From positions 1 to 64,000 of the forward strand of contig NZ_FCNY02000002.1 in NCBI RefSeq assembly GCF_001544575.2: a DNA stretch of 64,000 nucleotides, in the 5' to 3' direction. A model generated the notes under the pieces. The model had not been told where the DNA came from. It saw nothing but the letters and a program-made list of their open reading frames with translations, and made no database searches. This DNA is from Caballeronia cordobensis (GTDB lineage Bacteria > Pseudomonadota > Gammaproteobacteria > Burkholderiales > Burkholderiaceae). The translations under genes were made by a program, and so were the position numbers. Each line of letters opens with the position of its first letter. The stretch's first letter is position 1. This document shows positions 52,506-61,362 of the stretch, one piece after another.

Positions 52506-52829
52506 TGGCATAGTTCGTATGCCCGGCTTCGCCACGGCGGGCCGCGGTTGAGTGCCAGCAGTACGGAACCCGCGCGGGGTTCGACGATTCGCCTCTTTCG
52601 GCGAGCAGTCGGGCTCCAGCGCGGGTTCTCGCATGTGAGCGCAGGGTTTGCGGTTCCGCACGGCGTTCTAGTCGCAGCTTCACGCATGACGCTTCACGCA
52701 GTGCGCATCACCTCGCAGCACTTCGAAACTTAAAACACGAGTACGACCGTTCAGGACGGTACTTACCCAGGCGGCTCTCGAATGCGCAGTAGCCCGGCGT
52801 TCAGAGGCCCCGGCAAAAAGGAGCTCTTC

Positions 52830-53054
52830 ATGAAGACGAAAAAGATGGCATTGATCGGCGCGCTCGCGCTGGCGTTCTCGACGACGGCGTTCGCGCAGGC
52901 AGCGTCCGATGCGGCCGGAACCGCGGGCACGCATGCGAAAAAGGAGAAGGGCACCTATCTGCATCAGCAGAACAAGGCGCACAAGCTGAAGGGCGCATCG
53001 GCGGCTGCGGCGGCTTCGTCGCTCGGCACGAACGACAAGGGTCAGCCGCAGTAA
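52830..53054 (+). CDS. 74-aa exported small protein
   Basis: Signal peptide MKTKKMALIGALALAFSTTAFAQA, mature part of about 50 residues rich in Lys, Ala and Gly (GTHAKKEKGTYLHQQNKAHKLKG). AAAGGAG with correct spacing. No Cys. Role unknown. Preceding 324 bp (52506-52829) contain no gene; a short stem GAACCC/GGGTTC (52566-52582) lies there. Confidence 0.72.
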   Translation: MKTKKMALIGALALAFSTTAFAQAASDAAGTAGTHAKKEKGTYLHQQNKAHKLKGASAAAAASSLGTNDKGQPQ

Positions 53055-53081
53055 CGCGTCTTTTGCACGCTGGACGAACGA

Positions 53082-53102
53082 ACGGCCGCATCATGCGGCC
53101 GT
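53082..53102 (+). terminator. Intrinsic terminator
   Basis: ACGGCCGCA / TGCGGCCGT, 9-bp stem, 3-base loop, followed by TTGTGTTTT. Confidence 0.8.
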
Positions 53103-53151
53103 TTGTGTTTTGGCGGCCCCGGATGGCGCAGGGGCCGCGCGCTTCATTGCA

Positions 53152-53604
53152 TCAGGACTTGGCGGCGGCGTACTGATCGCGCAAATCGCGGATGCGATCG
53201 TGATTTTCCAGCACGCCCTGATACTGCCGCTCCACGACGGCGCGGATATCGGCAGGCAGGTCCTTGTCGAGCGCCTCGCGATAGTTCTTCTTCGCGGCAT
53301 CCTCACCGCGCTCGCACTCGGCGAGAATCCCGTGATCGCTGTGGCCGGTCACGGCGGACTTCACATCGACCCAGCCGCGATGCAGCGCGCCTGTCACCGA
53401 GCCGCCGGTTTCGGGCTTGCCGCCCAGTCGCGCGACGAGGTCCTGCAACTCGCGCGCGCCTTCCGCGCATTTTTGCGCGCGGTTCTGAAACAGCAGCTTG
53501 AGGCTCGGGTCACGCGTGTCCTCGGCGGCCTTGAGAAATCCCTTTTCGCCGTCCTTCGAGGTTTCGACGAGATCGTTGAGTACCGATACGACGTTCGTGC
53601 TCAT
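53152..53604 (-). CDS. DUF2383 (PA2169-type four-helix bundle) protein
   Basis: 150 aa. VVSVLNDLVETSKDGEKGFLKAAEDTRDPSLKLLFQNRAQKCAEGARELQDLVARLGGKPETGGSVTGALHRGWVDVKSAVTG is the family signature: ferritin-like four-helix bundle. Stress or stationary-phase association in relatives; metal binding uncertain. AAAGGAGG precedes the ATG at 53604. Divergent from the next small gene. Confidence 0.9.
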   Translation of the reverse strand: MSTNVVSVLNDLVETSKDGEKGFLKAAEDTRDPSLKLLFQNRAQKCAEGARELQDLVARLGGKPETGGSVTGALHRGWVDVKSAVTGHSDHGILAECERGEDAAKKNYREALDKDLPADIRAVVERQYQGVLENHDRIRDLRDQYAAAKS

Positions 53605-53791
53605 GCAACACCTCCTTTTCGTTTGACATTCCCAGTGCGCGCCTCCCCTCGGGATGCGGCTCGCCGATGTATTGCGCACGCGCCGTGCCAGCAGGCGTCG
53701 AAGCGAGCGGCATGCGACTTGCTGTCGTCCACGCACTACAGCGCGCGTCCGAAACGAGACGCGCGCACATGAACGGCAACAGGAGAGCGTA

Positions 53792-54040
53792 GTGAAATAC
53801 TTCAATCGACTCGCGAATCGCGAGTTTCTGATCCTCGTGGCCGTCGCGGCATCGGCGCTGACCTTGCAGGTGCGCGAGCATGTCGCCGATGCGCAACCAA
53901 CGTACGCGCCTCATGCAATCGACGAGCGCTTATGCGAGCCATCTGCTTCAAACGAAGACGAAGCGCCGCGCATGCTGCCCGCCGACTGCGGCATTCGCGC
54001 CGATATGCGGACGCATCGGGCGCGGGCTCGGTGGGTTTGA
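53792..54040 (+). CDS. 82-aa protein with N-terminal membrane segment
   Basis: Starts at GTG 53792 with AGGAG 6 bases upstream. VKYFNRLANREFLILVAVAASALTLQVREHVADAQPTYAPHAIDERLCEPSASNEDEAPRMLPADCG: one hydrophobic stretch, perhaps a signal anchor, and two Cys in the tail. No family recognised. The strong ribosome site supports expression. Confidence 0.55.
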   Translation: MKYFNRLANREFLILVAVAASALTLQVREHVADAQPTYAPHAIDERLCEPSASNEDEAPRMLPADCGIRADMRTHRARARWV

Positions 54041-54065
54041 ATCGAGTGCGTCAGTAGAAAGAGAA

Positions 54066-54086
54066 ACGCCCGCGCGAGGCGGGCGT
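54066..54086 (-). terminator. Hairpin terminator after the glycine-zipper gene
   Basis: ACGCCCGC / GCGGGCGT, 5-base loop; on the minus strand TTTCTCTTTC follows. Confidence 0.7.
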
Positions 54087-54112
54087 CATCATCGAACCGA
54101 TAAACGAAGCAA

Positions 54113-54685
54113 TCACACGCGCGATTGCGCGAACTCGCCCACCGGATGCGGCGGCTGCAACGGATCGAAGTCGCTCCAGCGGCCTTGTTTCCAGCGTCCC
54201 GACGCACGCTCGATATCGAGCCCGCCCGCTTCGCGCAACGCGGTCGCGGCCTGATCCTGCGTTTCCGGCGCCACGTGCACGGCCACGAGCACGCCCGCAT
54301 GACGCGCCGGCTCCTCGGCCTGCCCGGCGGTTCTGGCCTTCTTCGTATGCGACATCGCGCCGGCGAGCGACCCGATATACGCGCCGACGCCCGCAGCGAT
54401 CACGGACACCAGCAGCGGCGCGTGGAAGACGGCGAAGATCGCCGCGCCCACCACCGCGCCGATCACCGCGCCGATCGTCACGCCCTTGCCCGCACCCTTC
54501 GGCGCGGCGCTCGCACCGGGGTCGGTGCCGACATCGCCGCCAACCGGATAGCGCGCGTGCTGCCCGCTCGGATTGACGAAGAAAAGAGTCACGTCTTCTT
54601 CGAGGAAGCCGCGCGCGAAGAGCTTCTGGGCCGCCGATTCGGCGGCGCGAAAAGTCTGGAATCGGCCCGCAATGATCAGGGACAT
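54113..54685 (-). CDS. Glycine-zipper hypothetical membrane protein
   Basis: 190 aa. N-terminal alpha/beta part SLIIAGRFQTFRAAESAAQKLFARGFLEEDVTLFFVNPSGQHA resembles stress proteins that begin with a residue-recognition-like fold; middle GVTIGAVIGAVVGAAIFAVFHAPLLVSVIAAGVGAYIGSLAGA is a Gly-zipper pair of helices; C-terminal VLVAVHVAPETQDQAATALREAGGLDIERASGRWKQGRWSDFDPLQPP repeats a similar fold. Conserved in Burkholderia relatives; function unknown. Confidence 0.8.
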   Translation of the reverse strand: MSLIIAGRFQTFRAAESAAQKLFARGFLEEDVTLFFVNPSGQHARYPVGGDVGTDPGASAAPKGAGKGVTIGAVIGAVVGAAIFAVFHAPLLVSVIAAGVGAYIGSLAGAMSHTKKARTAGQAEEPARHAGVLVAVHVAPETQDQAATALREAGGLDIERASGRWKQGRWSDFDPLQPPHPVGEFAQSRV

Positions 54686-54758
54686 GTTCCCTCCTTGTTG
54701 GCTTGGGGTTGGTCGTGTTCGCCGGATTGGCCGCGCCGCATGACGAGCGCCCGCGCGC

Positions 54759-55046
54759 TCATTCCGGCTCCATGCCGGCGACGCGAAACAATCCGCTTCT
54801 CAGCACGACGGGCTGGCCGCCGTTGTCGTCGAGCACTTCGGCGCAGACCGCGCGAATGCGCGCCGCGCCTTGTTCGAAAGCCGCGAGCAAATCTTCCTCG
54901 CGCGGGGACTGCGCGCCGAAATGGTCTTCCAGCGCCTCGGCGGTGATCGAACAGACGACCGGCTCGCCGTCGATGAGCGCGGCGAAGTGGATCGCGAGAT
55001 CGTCGCCGTCATAAACGGGGGATTCGTCTGCAAACGTGATGTGCAT
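54759..55046 (-). CDS. DUF1488 family protein
   Basis: 95 aa. MHITFADESPVYDGDDLAIHFAALIDGEPVVCSITAEALEDHFGAQSPREEDLLAAFEQGAARIRAVCAEVLDDNGGQPVVLRSGLF matches DUF1488, a small soluble domain without known activity. Start ATG at 55046; the longer frame upstream overlaps the DUF4142 gene. It lies 83 bp from the DUF4142 end. Confidence 0.87.
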   Translation of the reverse strand: MHITFADESPVYDGDDLAIHFAALIDGEPVVCSITAEALEDHFGAQSPREEDLLAAFEQGAARIRAVCAEVLDDNGGQPVVLRSGLFRVAGMEPE

Positions 55047-55129
55047 GGTCGAGTCCTCATAAGCTGGGCGAGAAGCGGGACGAGAAGCGCGGCTGATCAT
55101 GCCCGCACCGTTGGCGATAGTGGCGACGC

Positions 55130-55687
55130 TCATGACGCCGCCATCGCTTTCGCGAGTTGCTGCGCCATCTCGTAGTGATGGCTGATGACCGGCAACGCCT
55201 TGCTCGCCGCCGCCTTCAGCGCGCTGTCACTGCCGCTTTCGCTTTCCTTCTTGAACAGTTCGACGGCCTTCTGATGCCCGCTCACGGCTACCTTTTCAAT
55301 ATAGGCCTTGTCGAACTCCGCGCCCTGAAGATTTTGCAGGCTGCCGATCAGGGCGGAATCGGCGACGGGCGGCGCGGTGATGCCGTGCCGTTTCGCGATG
55401 ACGTCGAGATTGCGCGCGAGCTTCGTGTGATCGACGATCATTCGCTGTGCGAATTCCCGCACCTGCCGGCCGCTCGCATGGGCGAGCGCGAGCTTGCTTG
55501 CGGCGAGTTCCGTCGCGCCCGCCTGACCGGCGTCCTGCAGGAACTGTTGATCGGCGGGGGAGAGCGTCGGGCTTTGCGCGACGCTCTCGGTCTGCGCGCC
55601 GGCGACGGGCACGCACGCGGCGGCGGCCAGCGCGAGCGTCAGCACGCGCATGACGGAGGGGAGCGATGCGGAGTGCGTGACGCTCAT
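55130..55687 (-). CDS. DUF4142 ferritin-like periplasmic protein
   Basis: 185 aa. Hydrophobic export signal MRVLTLALAAAACVPVAGAQ begins at Met13; the coupled start at 55687 overlaps the upstream DJ-1 gene stop as ATGA, but Met13 (55651) is an alternative. The mature helical domain has LSPADQQFLQDAGQAGATELAASKLALAHASGRQVREFAQRMIVDHTKLARNL, and a C-terminal HQKAVELFKKE segment, typical of DUF4142. Stress-associated in relatives. Confidence 0.88.
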   Translation of the reverse strand: MSVTHSASLPSVMRVLTLALAAAACVPVAGAQTESVAQSPTLSPADQQFLQDAGQAGATELAASKLALAHASGRQVREFAQRMIVDHTKLARNLDVIAKRHGITAPPVADSALIGSLQNLQGAEFDKAYIEKVAVSGHQKAVELFKKESESGSDSALKAAASKALPVISHHYEMAQQLAKAMAAS

Positions 55688-56235
55688 GCCGCGCGCGCCT
55701 TGCCGAGCGCCTCGATCAACGCCTGGTTGAAGGCGGGCAGATCGTCGGGCTTGCGGCTCGTGATGAGATTGCCGTCGATCTGCACTTCCTGATCGACCCA
55801 TGTGCCGCCTGCATTGCGTACGTCGTCCTGAAGGCTCGGCCAGCTCGTCATCGTGCGGCCCGCGACGATGCCCGCCGAGATCGGCAGCCAGCCGCCATGG
55901 CAGATCACGGCAATCGGCTTCTTCGCGCGGTCAGCGTCCTTCACGAAGCCCTGCGCCTTCGCATCGAGCCGGATCGCGTCGCCGTTCACGACGCCGCCCG
56001 GCAGGACGAGCGCGTCGTAATCGGCGGCGTTGGCGGCATCGAAGGTGATGTCGACGTTCACCTTGTCGCCCTTGTCGACGTGCTTGAAGCCCTGAATCTG
56101 ACCGGGCTTCTGCGAGACCACATCGACCTGCGCGCCCGCTTCCTTCAGCGCGCGCTGCGGCTCGACGAGTTCCGCCTCTTCGAAGCCGTCGACGGCGAGA
56201 ATGGCGACCTTGAGGCCGTTGAGGGTATTGGCCAT
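55684..56235 (-). CDS. DJ-1/PfpI family protein (YhbO type)
   Basis: 183 aa. VAILAVDGFEEAELVEPQRAL with Glu20, DYDALVLPGGVVNGDAIRL, and the nucleophile Cys112 in VICHGGW are the family triad. Family members act as deglycases or stress chaperones; YhbO in E. coli protects against oxidative and heat stress. AGGAG 9 bases before the ATG at 56235. Coupled to the DUF4142 gene downstream. Confidence 0.93.
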   Translation of the reverse strand: MANTLNGLKVAILAVDGFEEAELVEPQRALKEAGAQVDVVSQKPGQIQGFKHVDKGDKVNVDITFDAANAADYDALVLPGGVVNGDAIRLDAKAQGFVKDADRAKKPIAVICHGGWLPISAGIVAGRTMTSWPSLQDDVRNAGGTWVDQEVQIDGNLITSRKPDDLPAFNQALIEALGKARAA

Positions 56236-56329
56236 GAACACACTCCTCGTTGCTGATATCCGGACATTGCGCGTGGCGCGCGATTCATGTCCGGAGTTTC
56301 AGCAAGGGGTGTGCCTAGCGAGGGGCGCG

Positions 56330-57697
56330 TCAGGCCGGCTCGACGCTGCGTTTGCCGGTCAGGCGCAACATGCTGACCACGGCGGCGGCGGCCGCGAACA
56401 CCGCTGCGACGGCGAGCGCGATCACCGCGCCTTGCTGCGGCGCGAGGCCGAAGATCAGCGCGACGAGCGCCGCGCCGAGCGTCTGCCCCGTGAGTCGCGC
56501 GGTGCCGAGCATGCCGCTTGCGCCGCCGCTGCGATGACGCGGCGCGGAGGCGAGCATCTGACGATTGTTGGGCGACTGGAAAAGACCGAAGCCGAGTCCG
56601 CACACGGCCATGCGCCAGGCGATGTCGAATGCGTCCGGATGCGCGCCGACGCTCGCGAGCAACGCGAGCCCGACGGTGAGAATCGCAAGGCCGATGCCGC
56701 CGAGCAGCCCCGCCGAATACCGGTCCGCGAGCACGCCCGCGATGGGCGCGACGAACACGATCACGAGCGGCCACGGCGTCATCAGAAAGCCGGTCTCGAC
56801 CTGGCTCATGCCGAACTTGCCCTGCAGCAGAAACGGCAGCGACACGAACGCGAGCATCTGCGCGCAGAACGAGCACACCGACGTGCCCACCGACAGCGCG
56901 AACACCGGAATGCGCATCAGATCGACGGGCAGGAGCGGCGCGCTTTGCGTGAGTTGCCGCCGCACGAAGAAGTAGCCGATGACCGCCGCCGCGACGATTT
57001 CGCCGACGAGATACGGCCGATGCTCGCCATGTCCGAAGCCATCGACCGCGACGATCGCGATGCCGAAGAAGAGCGCATTCATGATCGCGCTGATGTAGTC
57101 GTACGGCTGCCGATGCCCCGGCGTGCGCGGCAGCGACTTCCAGCCGAACGCGAACGCCGCGAGACCGATCGGCACGTTGATGGCGAAGAGCCACGGCCAG
57201 GTCGCGACGGCGAGCACGCCCGAGGCGACCGTCGGGCCGATCACCGACGAGATGGCGACGACTGTCGCGTTGATGGACACGCCGCGCCCGATCTGGTCCT
57301 GCGGATAGATGACGCGCACGAGCGCCGTGTTCACGCTCATGATGCCCGCCGCGCCGAAGCCCTGGATCACGCGCGCGATGGTGAGCGTGGCGAGCGAGCC
57401 CGCGAGCGCGCACGCGAGCGACGAAACCGTGAAGAGCGCGAGCCCTATCATGTACACGCGCCGGTAGCCGATGCGGTCGCCCAGCGAAGCGAGCGGCAGC
57501 AGCGAAATGGTGATGGCGAGCTGGTAGGCGTTGACGACCCAGATGGAGTCGGCGGGCGAGGCGTTCAGATTGCGCGCGATGGTCGGCAGCGCGACGTTGG
57601 CGATGGCGCCGTCCAGCACCGAGAGCGTGATGCCGAGCGCGACGACAGCAATGGCCCAGTATCGCTGGGGCAGCGGCAAACCTTGTTCGGAATCCAT
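56330..57697 (-). CDS. DHA2-family multidrug MFS transporter
   Basis: 455 aa, 13-14 helices. MDSEQGLPLPQRYWAIAVVALGITLSVLDGAIANVALPTIARNLNASPADSIWVVNAYQLA is a typical EmrB/SmvA start with motif D1; motif A LPLASLGDRIGYRRVYMIGL; motif C near GFGAAGIMSVNTALVRVIYP. Exports quaternary ammonium or dye-like compounds in relatives; substrate not assignable. No membrane-fusion partner adjacent, so it probably works alone. Confidence 0.9.
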   Translation of the reverse strand: MDSEQGLPLPQRYWAIAVVALGITLSVLDGAIANVALPTIARNLNASPADSIWVVNAYQLAITISLLPLASLGDRIGYRRVYMIGLALFTVSSLACALAGSLATLTIARVIQGFGAAGIMSVNTALVRVIYPQDQIGRGVSINATVVAISSVIGPTVASGVLAVATWPWLFAINVPIGLAAFAFGWKSLPRTPGHRQPYDYISAIMNALFFGIAIVAVDGFGHGEHRPYLVGEIVAAAVIGYFFVRRQLTQSAPLLPVDLMRIPVFALSVGTSVCSFCAQMLAFVSLPFLLQGKFGMSQVETGFLMTPWPLVIVFVAPIAGVLADRYSAGLLGGIGLAILTVGLALLASVGAHPDAFDIAWRMAVCGLGFGLFQSPNNRQMLASAPRHRSGGASGMLGTARLTGQTLGAALVALIFGLAPQQGAVIALAVAAVFAAAAAVVSMLRLTGKRSVEPA

Positions 57698-57796
57698 CGA
57701 TGACCGGGAAGTGGCGGGCGGCGCATTGTATGCCGCGCCGTTTTCAAACGGCTTGTGAGTCGGCGCGGCCGCGGCAGCCGCGCCCCGTCCGCAGGC

Positions 57797-58300
57797 TTAC
57801 TTCAGCTCGTAGAGACCGGTGTAGGTGGCCGAATCGATCTCGTTCAGATGCGTCATGAAGCGCGCGACCGCATTGGTCGTGCTGGCGTCGAGCGGAAGGT
57901 TCTCCGCGGAGAGCGCATGAATGCGGAAGATGTAGCGATGCGGCTTGTCGCCCCGCGGCGGCGCCGCGCCGCCGAAGCCGACCGTGCCGTAGTCGTTGCG
58001 AAGCTGCAGCGCGCCCTGCGGAAGCAGCGCGCCGTCCGCCGTGCCGGCGTTGCGCGGCAGCGAGCGCACGTCGGGCGGAATATTGACCACGATCCAGTGC
58101 CAGAAGCCGCTGCCCGTGGGCGCGTCGGGATCGTAGACGGTGAGTGCGAGACTGCGCGTGTCGGCGGGCGGGGCTTCCCATTGCAGCGCCGGGGAAACGT
58201 TGTCGCCCGCGCCGCCGAAGGCTTGCTGGTCGAATTCCTGCGCGCGCGTCATGAAGCCGTTTGCCGGAAATTCGTCGGACCAGATGCGGAAATCAGCCAT
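57797..58300 (-). CDS. YbhB/YbcL (Raf kinase inhibitor-like) protein
   Basis: 167 aa. DNVSPALQWEAPPADTRSLALTVYDPDAPTGSGFWHWIVVNIPPDVRSLP is the PEBP signature with the DPDAP and H-W ligand-site residues. No signal peptide seen, so cytoplasmic. Bacterial members bind small phosphates or act in stress; the ligand is unknown. AAGGAGG lies about 9 bases before the ATG. Confidence 0.93.
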   Translation of the reverse strand: MADFRIWSDEFPANGFMTRAQEFDQQAFGGAGDNVSPALQWEAPPADTRSLALTVYDPDAPTGSGFWHWIVVNIPPDVRSLPRNAGTADGALLPQGALQLRNDYGTVGFGGAAPPRGDKPHRYIFRIHALSAENLPLDASTTNAVARFMTHLNEIDSATYTGLYELK

Positions 58301-58590
58301 GAGAGTCGTGCCTCCTTCTTCTTGCAATGTGGATGGATGCGGCACTGCGCACCGGACCGCGTGATGCCGCGGTCAGCCAGGCGGTGCAGCAAACGTGCCC
58401 GCGCATTGCGCGCCGGAAGCGCGCGCATCGCGAGGGCATAGCGAATCGAGTGTAGCATCCGCCCCCGATATCCGGCTTGCGCACAATCGCCGCGGCGGCG
58501 CGTTCCTCCGGACCGCGATTCGGCCCCGGAAATACGACGCGCGATACAATAATGAGATGAATTCAGCCGGCGCGAGCCGAAAGGACGATC

Positions 58591-60069
58591 ATGCCCAACG
58601 ACCCGCGCCGCGCTGCCGGTCAATTCATGCCGGCGGGCCTGCCGGAGGACGATGCCGACATGTTCGACCTCGCGCCGGTCTCGCTCTGGCTCGAAGACTT
58701 CAGCGCCGTGCGTGAGCAGTTCGAACGCTGGCGCGCCGCGGGCGTCGCCGATCTGCGCGCGTTTCTCGCCGAGAATCCCGCACGCGTCGCGGAGTGTTCG
58801 TCGCGCATTCGCATCGTGAAGGTCAACCGCCGCACGCTGTCGCTCTTCAACGCGAAGGACGCCGATCATCTCGTGCAGAACGTCGATCGCGTCTTCCGCG
58901 ACGACATGCTCACCACGCACGTCGACGAGCTCGACCAGCTCTGGTCCGGCAAGACAAGTTTCGTGAGCCAGACGGTCAACTACACGCTCGACGGCAAGCG
59001 CCTCGACGTGCTGCTCAAGGCCGTCATCCTGCCGGGGCATGAAGATTCGTGGAGCCGCGTGCTCGTCACCATCGAAGACATTACCGAGCTCGAAGCGATG
59101 CGCCGCACGGCGGCCGCGAGCGCGCTCTACGCGCGCGGGCTCTTCGAGCATTCGCCGGTGTCGCTGTGGGTCGAGGATTTCAGTTCCGTGAAGGCGCTGC
59201 TCGACGACGTGCGCGAGCGCGGCATCGTCGATTTCCGCACGTTCACGAACGTGCATCCGGAGTTCGTCGAACGCTGCATGCAGGAGATTCACGTGCTCGA
59301 CGTGAATCAGCACACGCTGCGCATGTTCGCCGCGCACGACAAGGCGACGCTGCTCGCGCGCCTGCCCGAGATCTTTCGCGACGACATGCAGCAGCACTTC
59401 CAGGAACAGCTGATCGATCTGTGGGACGGCAAGCTCTTTCATCAGCGCGAAGTGCTCAACTATTCGCTGGACGGCAACGAGGTGCACGTGCACTTGCAGT
59501 TCTCGGTGTTTCCGGGGCACGAGGCGCGCTGGGATCTCGTGCTCGTCGCGCTCACCGACATCACCGCGCGCAAGAAGGCCGAGGCGTATCTGGAATTCCT
59601 CGGCAAGCACGACGTGCTCACGAAGCTCAAGAACCGCTCGTTCTACATCGACGAAATCAACCGGCTCGAACGCAAGGGCCCGTTCCCGGTGACGGCGATC
59701 GCGGTCGATGTGAACGGGCTCAAAGCCGTCAACGATCAACTCGGCCACGCCGCCGGCGATGCGCTCCTGCGGCGCGCGGGCGAAGTGCTCGGCAAGGCGG
59801 TGGAAAAGCCGTTTCAGGCGGCGCGCATCGGCGGCGACGAGTTCATGGTACTCATGCCCGGCACCGACGAGCGCGGCGGCGAGGCGGTCATCGAGAGCAT
59901 TCGCCAGTTGCTCGAAGTGAACAACCAGTTCTATTCGGGCATGCCGCTTTCTTTCGCGATGGGCGCGGCCACGGCGCACGAAGGCGAGCGGCTCGAAGCG
60001 ATGCTGCAACGCGCCGATGCCGCGATGTATGCCGAAAAGCGCTTGCACTACGACGGCAAGGGCGAGTGA
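58591..60069 (+). CDS. PAS-PAS-GGDEF protein
   Basis: 492 aa, soluble. Two PAS-like units from an internal duplication: DLAPVSLWLEDFSAVREQF (from about residue 28) and EHSPVSLWVEDFSSVKALL (from about 188), each followed by an R-V-E-C-like Cys and a V-N-x-x-T-L motif. GGDEF at 414-418 is intact (RIGGDEFMVLMPG), but no RxxD inhibitory site stands before it. Expected to be an active diguanylate cyclase controlled by a ligand or redox signal at the PAS pair. Start ATG 58591 with AAAGGA. Confidence 0.9.
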   Translation: MPNDPRRAAGQFMPAGLPEDDADMFDLAPVSLWLEDFSAVREQFERWRAAGVADLRAFLAENPARVAECSSRIRIVKVNRRTLSLFNAKDADHLVQNVDRVFRDDMLTTHVDELDQLWSGKTSFVSQTVNYTLDGKRLDVLLKAVILPGHEDSWSRVLVTIEDITELEAMRRTAAASALYARGLFEHSPVSLWVEDFSSVKALLDDVRERGIVDFRTFTNVHPEFVERCMQEIHVLDVNQHTLRMFAAHDKATLLARLPEIFRDDMQQHFQEQLIDLWDGKLFHQREVLNYSLDGNEVHVHLQFSVFPGHEARWDLVLVALTDITARKKAEAYLEFLGKHDVLTKLKNRSFYIDEINRLERKGPFPVTAIAVDVNGLKAVNDQLGHAAGDALLRRAGEVLGKAVEKPFQAARIGGDEFMVLMPGTDERGGEAVIESIRQLLEVNNQFYSGMPLSFAMGAATAHEGERLEAMLQRADAAMYAEKRLHYDGKGE

Positions 60070-60091
60070 CGGGTGCGTGACAGGTTCTCGA

Positions 60092-60481
60092 CTATTGCGG
60101 CTGCGTGACTTCGTCCATGCCGCGATCGATCGCCGGGCACGCCTCGCCGATCTCCTTCTTGTACTCGGCGGGATTGCTCGTCTTCAGCTTCTCGAAGCGC
60201 TCGACGGTCGGTTGCGCCTGTGCGAGGCCGAGCTTCCATTCGCCGTCGAAATCGGGTGCGTCGGGATAGCTGCGGCGAACGACGTCGCGAAAACGCGCGA
60301 TCTTCGCGGCATCGAGATGACACACGTCCGCCGCGCCGCGCGCGATGTTCGCGCTCGTCATGACGCCTTCGGCCGCCATCAGTTGCTTCGAGGACGGATG
60401 GCCGGGCGGCATGGCCGTCTGCGCGGTCGCGAAGGAACACCACGCCGTCAGACAGAGGAGTGCAGGGAGCTTGGTGCGCAT
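60092..60481 (-). CDS. 129-aa exported hypothetical protein
   Basis: Signal peptide MRTKLPALLCLTAWCSFATAQ, then a helical domain with two Cys (ADVCHLDAAKI, GEACPAIDRGMDE) that may form a disulphide. No CxxCH heme motif. FDGEWKLGLAQAQPTVERFEKLKTSNPAEYKKEIG. Family not recognised; periplasmic. It is convergent with the GGDEF gene, 22 bp apart. Confidence 0.75.
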   Translation of the reverse strand: MRTKLPALLCLTAWCSFATAQTAMPPGHPSSKQLMAAEGVMTSANIARGAADVCHLDAAKIARFRDVVRRSYPDAPDFDGEWKLGLAQAQPTVERFEKLKTSNPAEYKKEIGEACPAIDRGMDEVTQPQ

Positions 60482-60575
60482 TGGATTCGTATAGGTTTGC
60501 GGGGATGAAAAATTATAGGTGACGTAGCCCGAATCGAATGCCGCCGACGCTAAAGATGCCTATATAGCCCGTGCT

Positions 60576-60587
60576 AGAATCGATTCT
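60576..60587 (+). promoter_or_regulatory. 12-bp palindrome before the TetR gene
   Basis: AGAATCGATTCT, perfect, 23 bp before the TetR ATG. Candidate autoregulatory operator; short, so chance is possible. Confidence 0.4.
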
Positions 60588-60610
60588 CAACGCCGTTCTC
60601 AGACAGAAAA

Positions 60611-61291
60611 ATGAAAAAAGGAAGCAAGGCCGCCCCTGCCGCGCCCTCGTCGACCACAGCGGAAGGGCGCCGCAAGTACGATCCTGAGGAGACCAAGCGG
60701 AACATTCTCGACATCGCCACGCAGGAGTTCTCGGCGATGGGACTCGCGGGCGCGCGCGTCGACGCCATCGCGGAGCGCACCAACACCACCAAGCGCATGC
60801 TGTACTACTACTTCGGCAGCAAGGAAGGGCTGTACGAGGCGGTTCTGGAGCAGGTGTACGGCGATATCCGCGCGCTCGAACAGGAGTTGCAGCTCGCGGA
60901 AATGGACCCGGAAGAAGCGCTGCGCGAATTCATCGGCTTCACGTTCGACTATCACGACAAGCATCGCGATTTCGTGCGTCTCGTCACGATCGAAAACATT
61001 CACGCGGCGAAGTACATCGAGCAGTCGAAGACCTTCAAGGCGCGCAATTCGACTGTCGTGAAGACCATCGAGGATCTCATCGCGCGCGGCGTCGCGGCGG
61101 GCAAGTTTCGCGACGACGTCGATCCGATCGACCTGCATCTGATGATCAGCTCGTTCTGCTTTCACCGCGTGGGCAACCGTCACACGTGGGGCGCGGCGTT
61201 CGGGCGCGATCCGTCGGGGCCGCGTGCGCGGGCGCGTCATCGCGAGATGATCGTCGATGCGGTGCTGCGCTACATGCGGCGCGACGGCTGA
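60611..61291 (+). CDS. TetR family regulator
   Basis: 226 aa. A 25-residue basic, Ala/Ser-rich leader is followed by the HTH: ETKRNILDIATQEFSAMGLAGARVDAIAERTNTTKRMLYYYFGSKEGLYEAVLEQ. The C-terminal ligand domain (about 95-226) is of the type seen near aromatic and quinate catabolism genes (KHRDFVRLVTIENIHAAKYIE). Likely repressor of the adjacent dehydrogenase and dehydratase; the ligand could be quinate, shikimate or protocatechuate (inference). Confidence 0.9.
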   Translation: MKKGSKAAPAAPSSTTAEGRRKYDPEETKRNILDIATQEFSAMGLAGARVDAIAERTNTTKRMLYYYFGSKEGLYEAVLEQVYGDIRALEQELQLAEMDPEEALREFIGFTFDYHDKHRDFVRLVTIENIHAAKYIEQSKTFKARNSTVVKTIEDLIARGVAAGKFRDDVDPIDLHLMISSFCFHRVGNRHTWGAAFGRDPSGPRARARHREMIVDAVLRYMRRDG

Positions 61292-61314
61292 CGTTTTTAT
61301 CGCGCCAATGACGA

Positions 61315-61343
61315 AACGGCGACGCTCTCGCGAGGTCGCCGTT
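61315..61343. terminator. Hairpin between convergent genes
   Basis: AACGGCGAC / GTCGCCGTT, 9-bp stem, 11-base loop, between the TetR and dehydrogenase ends; T tracts weak. Confidence 0.5.
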
Positions 61344-61362
61344 GTCTATTGCAATCGATGAA

